Counted from the first letter of the stretch, positions 1-6,057 are shown. The stretch is DNA of 6,291 nucleotides from Thermoplasmata archaeon (GCA_021790415.1 JAJYDZ010000111.1:1-6291); one strand, 5' to 3'. Made by a program: numbers and translations. Notes: generated by a model from the letters alone, not told the origin.

Positions 1-41
1 TGATTGAAAGAGGAGGTGAAGCTGCAAAAGCCATAAATTAA
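1..41 (+). CDS. Possible C-terminal end of a gene entering from the left edge
   Basis: One plus-strand frame reads IERGGEAAKAIN and then TAA at 39-41. The composition looks like a C-terminal helix, and the alternative frames contain stops in the same stretch. If real, this gene converges on the minus-strand glycosyltransferase that ends at 200. Only twelve codons are visible, so the family cannot be identified and the call rests on composition alone. Confidence 0.25.
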   Translation, partial: IERGGEAAKAIN

Positions 42-95
42 TTTATTTCTCATTTTGTCCGAAAGTGTGAGAAACACTACAAAAATCAACCATTA

Positions 96-113
96 GTTGC
101 CACAATAGGCAAC
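96..113. repeat. Inverted repeat GTTGCC-ACAATA-GGCAAC, a possible terminator hairpin
   Basis: GTTGCC at 96-101 is perfectly complementary to GGCAAC at 108-113 around a 6-nt loop. A second short inverted repeat (CAATA at 113-117 with TATTG at 122-126) overlaps its right end. The right arm and loop are also part of a direct repeat of ACAATAGGC (102-110, 112-120). T-rich sequence follows at 129-138. The location is suitable for termination, but the stems are short. Confidence 0.3.
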
Positions 114-159
114 AATAGGCTTATTGGCTGTTTATTTCATAATAATATTCAGGAAGAAT

Positions 160-196
160 AGAGGAGCGGTGGGCAGAAGATGATGTGTCCTCCTCT
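160..196 (-). terminator. Weak hairpin just after the glycosyltransferase stop codon
   Basis: AGAGGAG at 160-166 pairs with CTCCTCT at 190-196 around a 23-nt loop. On the minus strand the stem begins four bases after the TGA at 200-202. The sequence beyond the stem (ATTCTTCC) is only modestly T-rich, so an intrinsic-type terminator is possible but not strong. Confidence 0.25.
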
Positions 197-199
197 CTG

Positions 200-1339
200 T
201 CACAAATTTGAAACCTCAATAGCTTTCAGCAGCGATCTTGCTGATTCTTGTGCCGAATACCTATAGTAGATGGATTCCCTTGCTGTTTCAATGTCCATTC
301 TTTCTTTCGTCATTTGAACAAAGACATCGGAGATTTTGCTCCTTGGATGTGCTATAGTTACAGCTTTTATATTTATAGGAACAGATTCTAGGAAGGGGTG
401 GTATGAATCAAGAATCACAGGAGTCCTGCATAACAAGGATTCTGCACCTACGTGACCGAACAGCTCATATGCGGTTGGGACATAGGTAACCTTCGATTCC
501 ATATAAAGCGTGACGAGGTCAGATACCGATAGGTTAGAGTAAGTTTCTATACCTGATCTGGAGAAATATGAGGCCGTATCTGGATTACTGACAAGCAGTT
601 TTACCGGCTCATCTAATTCCCTGACAAGAGCAGCTATCTCCCCCTTTAGGTCTCTTGAGAAATAGTCGTTTTCTATGTTGCCTGCAAAGACAAAAATGCC
701 CCTTTTCTCGGCTGGCAATTCCATCTTTTCCAGAATAGGCCTCATATCCATGCCAACTGGCGGGTATACTGTCCCTGCAACTGGGACATCGTAGAACTGT
801 CTTGCCAGGTAGCCACAAGTCTCGCTGTTAGATACGATGTAATCGAACTTGGTAAGCAAGTCACGGTATTTCTTTATAAGGAATTTCCATGGAATGTTCG
901 ATCCTATAGTTAGAGCCATAGAACGTGTTCTCTTGTCTCTCCTATTTGTGTTAACTCCGAAAAGATATTGCAAAAATACTGCCATTTTGAATCCGTTCTT
1001 CTGGAAATTAATGGTACGTTTCATCAGTTCAACGTTGTCCTCCACTACTATGTGACTCACAGGATTTTCGTTCAGTAATTTCTCTAGGTTCGAGAAGTTG
1101 AAGTATATTAAAGGCACTCTACCCTGGGTTATGGAGTTAATCTTTTCGTTTAAATGCCTTTCGCTTTCCTCGACGAATAATATAGGTTCCTCTCCTATCG
1201 ATTTCAGCCCATAGCTCAAATCAACAAACGGCTTCACGTTTGCATGGTGGTATTGTGAATTCCCGTTGTACCCCCTGATTATGAAACCAATACTAGACAT
1301 AATTTCACGCTCGTCAGTCTTCGCCACGGAACGAGCCAT
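200..1339 (-). CDS. GT4-like (GT-B fold) glycosyltransferase
   Basis: This 379-residue protein looks like a retaining GT-B glycosyltransferase of the GT4 type, which transfers a sugar from a nucleotide donor to a glycan or lipid acceptor at the cytoplasmic membrane face. The best evidence is the C-terminal donor-site motif at about 291-309: YELFGHVGAESLLCRTPVI, with the family's E-x7-E pair at Glu292 and Glu300. Residues 165-196 (DYIVSNSE, then a Pro-Pro-Val-Gly turn) resemble the inter-domain segment, and 214-221 (GIFVFAGN) starts the second Rossmann domain. No transmembrane segment is evident. The start is uncertain: Met14 (ATG at 1298-1300) is preceded by GTGA four bases upstream and begins the first beta strand (SSIGFIIRGYNG), while the 13 residues before it are hydrophilic and look unrelated. 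The gene lies 54 bp after the GT2 gene, probably in the same operon. Donor and acceptor cannot be read from sequence, but the neighbours suggest a CDP-deoxysugar or an adjoining sugar. Confidence 0.85.
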   Translation of the reverse strand: MARSVAKTDEREIMSSIGFIIRGYNGNSQYHHANVKPFVDLSYGLKSIGEEPILFVEESERHLNEKINSITQGRVPLIYFNFSNLEKLLNENPVSHIVVEDNVELMKRTINFQKNGFKMAVFLQYLFGVNTNRRDKRTRSMALTIGSNIPWKFLIKKYRDLLTKFDYIVSNSETCGYLARQFYDVPVAGTVYPPVGMDMRPILEKMELPAEKRGIFVFAGNIENDYFSRDLKGEIAALVRELDEPVKLLVSNPDTASYFSRSGIETYSNLSVSDLVTLYMESKVTYVPTAYELFGHVGAESLLCRTPVILDSYHPFLESVPINIKAVTIAHPRSKISDVFVQMTKERMDIETARESIYYRYSAQESARSLLKAIEVSNL

Positions 1340-1369
1340 ATAGTTCTATCTCTTCAGGCTTGCAAAGAG

Positions 1370-1395
1370 GAAAATGATTGAAACTGGACATTTTC
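1370..1395. repeat. 7-bp inverted repeat overlapping the GT2 stop codon
   Basis: GAAAATG at 1370-1376 and CATTTTC at 1389-1395 are perfect reverse complements around a 12-nt loop. The right arm includes part of the GT2 gene's TGA (1394-1396). This lies in the 54-bp gap between the two glycosyltransferase genes, where a transcript hairpin could affect decay or relative expression. It is AT-rich and may be chance. Confidence 0.3.
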
Positions 1396-2395
1396 ACAGC
1401 TCACCTCTTTCCATTTTGTAACTGAAGTAGCTCCATCCGGGAACAGTTCTTAATGTTCTCAGTATTCCGTGACCCATGGTCGCACCTACTCTCTCTCTTA
1501 TTGTAAAATCTATGGTAGCAATCCTCCCATTATCAAATAACCTCACAGATAGGTCCGTATCTTCCATCTCGTTTATGTAAGTCTCATCGTACAATTCACC
1601 ACATCTCCTGACGAAATCTGAGCTGAAAATCCCAAATGATAAAATGTTAACAAGATTCTTGTATTTATTAAAAAATATGAAATTCATAAGTTTGTAAAGA
1701 ATACTAGGGCTATCTTGGTACCTAGGAAATAATATATGATTGTTAAACCTCCTCATCTGTGAGAAGGCTTTTTCCGCGTAGAAAACCCTAGAGGAGAAGA
1801 ACCTTAAAATTTTTATGGCAGTTTTGAACAGTATGTTTGGTCTGCACAGAATCATTGGGGCAGAATGATAAGATGCGGGGAAAGTAAATACAGAGTCAAC
1901 TTTCGAATTGTCCATTTTGGACAAGCTGTTAATCAATTTATCTAGAGGGTCTACCTTTATCACGTCGTCACCGGAAACCACAATCCATTTTGGATTATAC
2001 TCTATCGCTTTTCTAATTCCTACATTGAAGTTGTGAGCAATGTTGAAATAGAAATCTCCTCTGCCTCCGCTCTCCACAAATACAATGTGGAAACCCCTAA
2101 ATACATTTTCTTTACACTCCCTTGCATACCCCCCGTTGAAATCTGCAGTTGGTATTACTACAACAATCTCTCTGTTGCCATCAACTTCGTAGATATTAGC
2201 AATGCCCTTAGGCCTCTCTTTCATCCATTCAATGAGATCATCCCTATTTTTGAAGCCGTTATAGAACTCGATGATTTTATCAGGATTGTTGCTAGTAAAA
2301 TATGAGTTACGATAATCTACTAGACTAAAAAGATGATCAGGGGGATCAAAGACCAGTGGACATTTCAGTCCACTCATGGGTTTTACTTCATTCAT
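1394..2395 (-). CDS. GT2-like (GT-A fold) glycosyltransferase with an N-terminal extension
   Basis: This 333-residue protein has the hallmarks of a GT-A, family-2-like inverting glycosyltransferase. The core begins late, at about residue 76 (EIVVVIPTADFNG). It continues through HIVFVESGGRGDF (103-115), and WIVVSGDDV (137-145) gives a DXD-like metal and nucleotide site at Asp143-Asp144. EDTD at 278-281 sits where the ED-type catalytic-base motif is expected, followed by SVRLFDNG. About 75 residues precede the core, including an acidic and basic helix-like stretch (DDLIEWMKERPKG, 52-64), which is unusual because most GT2 enzymes begin with the first strand. No transmembrane helix is obvious, so it is probably cytosolic or peripheral. 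Its ATG overlaps the end of rfbG by 8 nt (ATGAATGA), suggesting translational coupling, with a modest AAGGT ribosome-site-like sequence upstream. Met7 is an alternative start. It likely adds a sugar to the same glycan as its neighbours; the substrate is unknown. Confidence 0.85.
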   Translation of the reverse strand: MNEVKPMSGLKCPLVFDPPDHLFSLVDYRNSYFTSNNPDKIIEFYNGFKNRDDLIEWMKERPKGIANIYEVDGNREIVVVIPTADFNGGYARECKENVFRGFHIVFVESGGRGDFYFNIAHNFNVGIRKAIEYNPKWIVVSGDDVIKVDPLDKLINSLSKMDNSKVDSVFTFPASYHSAPMILCRPNILFKTAIKILRFFSSRVFYAEKAFSQMRRFNNHILFPRYQDSPSILYKLMNFIFFNKYKNLVNILSFGIFSSDFVRRCGELYDETYINEMEDTDLSVRLFDNGRIATIDFTIRERVGATMGHGILRTLRTVPGWSYFSYKMERGEL

Positions 2396-3449
2396 CGTTT
2401 CTACCTTCGAGGTATGCCCTGATTTGTTTCTCGGTGACGTTGTTAATATTACCTTTATTTTCGTAATATGCTTTATACCATTCTACTGTTTCTTCAATAG
2501 ACTCTTCAAAGCCGTATTTCGGAAACCAGCTAAGCACACTTCTGGCTTTGCTGATATCTAACTGAAGATAGTTCGCCTCAATCGCTTCATTGTCTTTAGC
2601 TATGGTGTAGCTCCTACCACCCCATTTCTTTAAGAATTTATCGACAAGCTCCTTGACTGTTATCTTTCTCTGATTGTTTGGTCCAAAATTCCATGCACCG
2701 GAAAATTTAATGTCGTCCCACATTCTTTGAGCCAGCAGGAGCATACCAGAAATAGGCTCTAATATGTATTGCCAAGGCCTTACAGAATCAGGATTTCTAA
2801 TCCTTATGGCGCTGCCTTCCGTTAGCCCCCTAACTACGTCTGGAACAATTCTATGGGCTCCCCAGTCTCCACCGCCTATAACATTGCCTGACCTAATGGA
2901 GGAAATGCCCACTCCCATACTATCAAAATAACTTTCTCTGAATGAATTTACTACGATATCTTGGGACGATTTACTAGCGCTATACGGGTCTTTTCCCCCC
3001 AGAGGATCATTCTCCCTGTATGGATAGACCCACTCGATGTTTTTGTACACTTTATCGCTAGTCATCACTAAAATCACTTTCGCAGACCCTACTCTCGTCA
3101 GGCTTTCAAGAAGATTTACTGTTCCCATAACATTAGTCTCGAATGTTTCCACAGGACTGTCATAAGATTCCAGGACAATTGGCTGTGCGGCCAGATGGAA
3201 TACAATTTCCGGTTGGAATTTATAGATTGCCTCTTTTAAAGACGTCTTATCTCTGACATCTTTTCTCAGGTCTCGTATATCTTTACTTAAACCGATCGCG
3301 TCATACATATTGGGCTTCGAAGGTGGGTCAAGTGAATATCCTAAAATATTTGATTCCATCATCAGGAGCCACTTTGTTAGCCAAGAACCGACGAAGCCTG
3401 TATGGCCGGTTATGATCACCCTTCTATCTTTGAAAAATTTATCATTCAT
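2388..3449 (-). CDS. rfbG: CDP-glucose 4,6-dehydratase
   Basis: This enzyme converts CDP-D-glucose to CDP-4-keto-6-deoxy-D-glucose using bound NAD+, the second step after RfbF. With the chosen start the protein has 353 residues, close to the usual length of about 360. It is an extended SDR: the Rossmann motif is GHTGFVGSWL (residues 15-24) and the active-site segment is TSDKVY (130-135), with Tyr156-x3-Lys160 in PYSASK. RSGNVIGGGDW (186-196) and RPWQYILEPISG (224-235) are strongly typical of RfbG and not of dTDP- or GDP-sugar dehydratases. An upstream ATG at 3497 would add 16 residues (MELALIILSK...) unlike the family. The chosen ATG at 3447-3449 is preceded by GGGAGA at ribosome-site distance and places the first strand normally. 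The gene starts 4 nt after the stop of the SDR remnant and overlaps the next gene by 8 nt, so it is in the operon. All expected catalytic residues are present. Confidence 0.93.
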   Translation of the reverse strand: MNDKFFKDRRVIITGHTGFVGSWLTKWLLMMESNILGYSLDPPSKPNMYDAIGLSKDIRDLRKDVRDKTSLKEAIYKFQPEIVFHLAAQPIVLESYDSPVETFETNVMGTVNLLESLTRVGSAKVILVMTSDKVYKNIEWVYPYRENDPLGGKDPYSASKSSQDIVVNSFRESYFDSMGVGISSIRSGNVIGGGDWGAHRIVPDVVRGLTEGSAIRIRNPDSVRPWQYILEPISGMLLLAQRMWDDIKFSGAWNFGPNNQRKITVKELVDKFLKKWGGRSYTIAKDNEAIEANYLQLDISKARSVLSWFPKYGFEESIEETVEWYKAYYENKGNINNVTEKQIRAYLEGRNDE

Positions 3450-3453
3450 TGCA

Positions 3454-3666
3454 TTATCTCCCTGATCCTTTGATAATATTATTAAAGCTAATTCCATATG
3501 AGTTTAGTAAATAATTACCCTGTATCTTAGTGACCCTTTCAACATGATCCGAAGTTTCTCCAAAGAGAAATCTGTCATTTGCGGTTACTTCGTGAGCTTT
3601 CTCCATCAACATTTCTGTTAATTTGGTGCTTATGTACACACCTTCTCCCCCTGCCGGTATTCTCAT
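3454..3666 (-). pseudogene. Decayed N-terminal fragment of an extended SDR (NAD-dependent epimerase/dehydratase)
   Basis: The 70-codon frame begins MRIPAGGEGVYISTKL and continues TEMLMEKAHEVTANDRFLFGE. This aligns without gaps to the start of extended SDR sugar epimerases (MRILVTGGAGYIGSKL, then a helix ending in GHEVTVLDRF). The nucleotide-binding GxxGxxG is broken: the first Gly remains at residue 7, but the second is Val10 and the third is Ser13. Similarity fades after about residue 50 (3517), and a TAA follows at 3454-3456 only 4 nt before rfbG, whereas the family normally runs to about 310 residues. Truncation plus loss of the dinucleotide motif indicates a pseudogene and not a working enzyme. 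It lies 21 bp after the intact SDR gene and before rfbG, so a former third SDR step of this pathway may have been lost or replaced. A short translated leader peptide that couples to rfbG is a less likely alternative. Confidence 0.7.
3455..3466 (-). promoter_or_regulatory. Ribosome binding site that decides the rfbG start
   Basis: On the minus strand the sequence GATCAGGGAGAT lies just upstream of the ATG at 3447-3449, with GGGAG about eight bases away. It overlaps the stop codon region of the SDR remnant. It supports the shorter RfbG start over the ATG at 3497, which has no purine-rich site of this kind. Confidence 0.5.
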
Positions 3667-3687
3667 ACTATTTTATAAATAATATTT

Positions 3688-4656
3688 TTATCCATATAAA
3701 TTTTTATACTTGCCCCTATTCTTTCTGAACCATTTCACTGTTTGCTTCAGTGCGTAACTGACGTCATATTTTGGCTTCCAGCCTGCCACTCTTACCATCT
3801 TTGAAATATCTGCAACTGGGCTTGGAATGTAGTTTTCAGGCCGCGCATCTTCGCCATATTTCAATATTTTTGATCTTCCTCCTGCTTCTCTTACAAGTAT
3901 TCTAGCAACTTTCTCGACTATCGTTGATGTACCTGTTCCAACATTAAAAATACCGTCAAAGCTGTTATTTCTATAATCGTCAATTATTCTATTTGTAGCT
4001 GATATTACATCCTTGATCCAGATAAAATCTCTTTCCACTTTGGGATTATGCAATTCAATGGTTTGCCCATCTAGCGCTTTCAGGGTAACCGCTGGAATTA
4101 GTCTTTCCCTTGATTCATATTCTCCAAACACGTTGAAGATTCTAAGAACTGTTACTGGAAGTACGCCTTTTCTGTTAAGGTAGGAACAGTAGTTCGTTTG
4201 AAATAATTTGGCTAATCCGTATTCGCTAACAGGGTTACACTCTGCCTCTTCGCCAAGCTTTTGGTATTTCTGACTAGCTGTCCCATACTCAAAAGAAGAA
4301 CCGAGATGGATCAAGCGTTTGACATTTGAAGATATTGCCGCTTTTGCAAGAGGTATCAGATTTAAGAAGTTTGGTTCCCATTGTTGATATGAACTCTCAT
4401 TGAGATCACTCACTGCACCAATCGCATTTACAACTATTTCCGGTCTGATTTCTTTTAATCGGTGAAGGACTTCTCGATCTAAAATATCTTTATAATAATG
4501 AATTTGCAATGAATCCCTTACATCTTCTAGCCGCCAATTATTAGAGCTGATTCTTATAAAGACGTGAATCTCACTATCCGAAGAAAGGAGACTTCTAGAC
4601 AAGTTTGAACCGATGAATCCCGTGCTACCAAAAATTGCAATTTTTTTCGAGTCCAT
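3688..4656 (-). CDS. Extended-SDR NAD(P)-dependent sugar epimerase/4-ketoreductase
   Basis: With the chosen start this is a 322-residue extended short-chain dehydrogenase, a normal length. The Rossmann motif is GSTGFIG at residues 10-16 (GxxGxxG intact). The active site has the serine segment HLGSSFEYG (117-125) and Tyr146-x3-Lys150 in SEYGLAK. RIFNVFGEYE (172-181), ERDFIWIKDV (208-217) and GIFNVGTG (235-242) are typical of nucleotide-sugar epimerases and 4-reductases. Between rfbF and rfbG the best guess is reduction of the C4 ketone of a CDP-4-keto-6-deoxy sugar, analogous to CDP-abequose or CDP-paratose synthases; a 4-epimerase cannot be excluded. A longer start at 4701 would overlap rfbF by 43 nt and add 15 non-family residues. 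The chosen ATG lies 2 nt after the rfbF stop, with GTGA overlapping that stop, consistent with translational coupling. The exact substrate and the stereochemistry at C4 cannot be read from sequence. Confidence 0.85.
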   Translation of the reverse strand: MDSKKIAIFGSTGFIGSNLSRSLLSSDSEIHVFIRISSNNWRLEDVRDSLQIHYYKDILDREVLHRLKEIRPEIVVNAIGAVSDLNESSYQQWEPNFLNLIPLAKAAISSNVKRLIHLGSSFEYGTASQKYQKLGEEAECNPVSEYGLAKLFQTNYCSYLNRKGVLPVTVLRIFNVFGEYESRERLIPAVTLKALDGQTIELHNPKVERDFIWIKDVISATNRIIDDYRNNSFDGIFNVGTGTSTIVEKVARILVREAGGRSKILKYGEDARPENYIPSPVADISKMVRVAGWKPKYDVSYALKQTVKWFRKNRGKYKNLYG

Positions 4657-4658
4657 AT

Positions 4659-5438
4659 TCACTTGTCCCAGACTTTCCAAGGTGCATTGCCCGAATTCCA
4701 CATGGATTCCAATTCTCTCTTGTCTGTCATTGTATCCATGGGCTTCCAGAAACCTTTGTGTTTATAAGCTATCATTTTCCTTTCTTTTGATAGTCTAATC
4801 ATTGGTTCGTCTTCCCAGACTGTTACGTCACCGTTTATATAGTCAAACACTTCGTCTTCCATAACATAGAATCCACCATTTATCCACATACCATCACCTG
4901 GTGGTTTTTCGGTAAAGGATGTAACGGTGCCATCGCTGCTAATATCCAATGCACCAAATCTCCCCTTCGGTTTCACTGCTGTCACAGTGACAACTTTCTT
5001 CTTGCTTTTGTGGTAGTGCAGAAGTTTTTCTATATTTATGTTGGCCAATCCATCCCCATACGTCAGCATAAATCCATCTTCACCTTCTACAAACCTCTTT
5101 ATTCTTTTAATTCTACCTCCAGTCATGGTGGAAAATCCTGTGTCTACCACGGTGACATTCCAGTTTTCTTTTGGGGGATCAAGTATAGTAGATTTAAGCG
5201 GGGAAAATGTAAACTTGACGGTACTATGATTCACACCGTACAGGTTAAAGTACTGTTTGATCATCTCTTGTTTGTAACCTCCGCATATTATAAAATCATT
5301 GAGCCTGAAATGAGAATATATTTTCATTATATGCCAAAGTATTGGTTCTGGCCCTATTTCAACCATCGGCTTGGGTTTCACAACAGTTTCCTCACTTAAT
5401 CTGGTTCCCAGTCCACCTGCTAAAATTACGACCTTCAC
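4659..5438 (-). CDS. rfbF: Glucose-1-phosphate cytidylyltransferase
   Basis: This enzyme makes CDP-D-glucose and pyrophosphate from glucose-1-phosphate and CTP, the committed first step of CDP-deoxysugar synthesis in the cytosol. The 259 residues match the usual length of about 257-260. The nucleotidyltransferase signature is LAGGLGTRLSEET (6-18), followed by KPKPMVEIG (21-29). TYGDGLANI (126-134) carries a metal-binding Asp129, NGGFYV (187-192) contacts the sugar, and FWKPMDTMTDK (230-240) holds the second likely metal ligand, Asp234. SEET after the glycine loop and the FWKPMDT block distinguish RfbF from dTDP-glucose (RmlA) and UTP-glucose enzymes. The start codon is GTG (5436-5438): an in-frame TAA lies two codons upstream, and the next Met (25) would remove the signature. 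No ribosome site is visible upstream, so a leaderless message is likely. It is the first gene of the minus-strand operon and its stop is 2 nt from the next start. Confidence 0.96.
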   Translation of the reverse strand: MKVVILAGGLGTRLSEETVVKPKPMVEIGPEPILWHIMKIYSHFRLNDFIICGGYKQEMIKQYFNLYGVNHSTVKFTFSPLKSTILDPPKENWNVTVVDTGFSTMTGGRIKRIKRFVEGEDGFMLTYGDGLANINIEKLLHYHKSKKKVVTVTAVKPKGRFGALDISSDGTVTSFTEKPPGDGMWINGGFYVMEDEVFDYINGDVTVWEDEPMIRLSKERKMIAYKHKGFWKPMDTMTDKRELESMWNSGNAPWKVWDK

Positions 5439-5456
5439 AGTTTACGAATGAGTACA

Positions 5457-5471
5457 TAGATATTTATTTAA
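5457..5471. promoter_or_regulatory. Candidate shared bidirectional TATA-like element
   Basis: The whole spacer between rfbF (GTG at 5438) and the epimerase gene (ATG at 5485) is 46 bp. Its only strong AT tract is TAGATATTTATTTAA at 5457-5471. On the minus strand TTAAATA (5465-5471) is centred 30 bases upstream of the rfbF GTG. On the plus strand GATATTTA is centred about 24 bases upstream of the epimerase ATG. Both distances are roughly what an archaeal TATA box needs if both messages are leaderless. Neither start has a convincing ribosome site. The element is inferred from composition and spacing only. Confidence 0.45.
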
Positions 5472-5484
5472 CGGATTATGGGGC

Positions 5485-6030
5485 ATGAACTTTGAATTCA
5501 CACCAGCGCAAATTAGCGACGTGGTATTCATAAAGAAGAAGTATTACCCAGACGCAAGAGGATTTTTAATTAAGGAATATGAAATAGCTCCCTTTGCGAA
5601 TATAGTTCGAGATTTCTTCAAGGAAGAGTATATCTCAATATCTAAGAAGAATGTCCTGCGTGGGCTTCATTTCCAGAAGGATCCAAAGCCCCAAGGTAAA
5701 TTAATATCTGTCGTAATAGGTGAAATATTTGATGTTGCGGTAGATATAAGACCACAGTCTCCTACTTACCTGAAATACGTCTCAAAGACTCTTTCTGCAG
5801 AGTCAAACGAGAGCGCATGGATCCCTCCGGGTTTTGCTCATGGCTTTGTAGCTCTTTCCAATGAGGCTATCGTCCTTAATCGATGTACTAATGAAATAGA
5901 ACCTTCATTGGAGGGAGGGATAAGATGGAATGACCCTTCGGTAAATGTTCAATGGCCTATTTCTGAACCAATACTTTCGGATAAGGATAGGAATTGGCCT
6001 TTGCTAAAAATTAATAACCTGCAAAGCTAA
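5485..6030 (+). CDS. RmlC/RfbC-family nucleotide-sugar 3,5-epimerase, lacking the usual catalytic Tyr
   Basis: This 181-residue cupin protein matches dTDP-4-keto-6-deoxyglucose 3,5-epimerases in length and order of motifs: RGFLIKEY (25-32), LRGLHFQ (58-64), QGKLISVVIGEIFDVAVDIR (70-89), WIPPGFAHGF (112-121), GGIRWNDP (144-151) and LSDKDRNWPLL (164-174). The expected catalytic base His62, the Lys72 of the KLI segment and an Asp168 that would pair with the His are present. However, the position normally occupied by the acid Tyr (in family sequences like VLYKTTD) reads VLNRCTN, giving Asn132. In RmlC this Tyr protonates the carbanion on the opposite face, so the protein may epimerise only one centre or use another acid. 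Because it is divergent from rfbF-rfbG, the likely substrate is CDP-4-keto-6-deoxyglucose and not the dTDP sugar; this is inference. The ATG at 5485 has no clear ribosome site, and an out-of-frame ATG at 5478 soon stops. Confidence 0.9.
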   Translation: MNFEFTPAQISDVVFIKKKYYPDARGFLIKEYEIAPFANIVRDFFKEEYISISKKNVLRGLHFQKDPKPQGKLISVVIGEIFDVAVDIRPQSPTYLKYVSKTLSAESNESAWIPPGFAHGFVALSNEAIVLNRCTNEIEPSLEGGIRWNDPSVNVQWPISEPILSDKDRNWPLLKINNLQS

Positions 6031-6057
6031 TAATGGCGTAGCATAATAAAGCTAACA

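Larger units (their letters stand above)
42..199. other. Non-coding stretch with small repeats at the cluster's downstream end
   Basis: No convincing reading frame lies between the TAA at 41 and the stop of the minus-strand glycosyltransferase at 200. The stretch holds a 6-bp stem with 6-nt loop (96-113), an overlapping 5-bp stem (113-126), a 9-nt direct repeat (102-110 and 112-120), and a 7-bp stem (160-196) just past the glycosyltransferase stop. If the left-edge frame is a gene, this is a convergent intergenic region where transcription would be expected to end from both sides. Confidence 0.5.

Noticed and set aside
10..20. Strong Shine-Dalgarno-like sequence AGGAGGTGA in the left edge
   Set aside because: No start codon follows at a usable distance on the plus strand, and the bases fit the codons of the possible gene end (Arg-Gly-Gly-Glu).
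2033..2305. 90-codon plus-strand open frame
   Set aside because: It is antisense to the N-terminal half of the GT2 gene and has no recognisable features.
3450..3497. Longer RfbG start adding 16 residues
   Set aside because: The added residues do not resemble the family, overlap the SDR remnant in another frame, and the internal ATG at 3449 has the better ribosome site.
3694..3700. TTTATAT on the minus strand about 31 bases before the SDR remnant, a possible internal TATA box
   Set aside because: It is also the coding end of the reductase gene (Asn-Leu-Tyr codons) in a generally AT-rich stretch, and the tight operon layout makes a separate promoter unnecessary.
4657..4701. Longer start for the SDR reductase/epimerase gene
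   Set aside because: It would overlap rfbF by 43 nt and add residues that are rfbF coding sequence read in another frame; the ATG at 4656 places the Rossmann strand normally.
5010..5399. 129-codon plus-strand open frame
   Set aside because: It lies wholly antisense to rfbF, which has a full set of family motifs; the antisense frame shows no motif or domain-like pattern.
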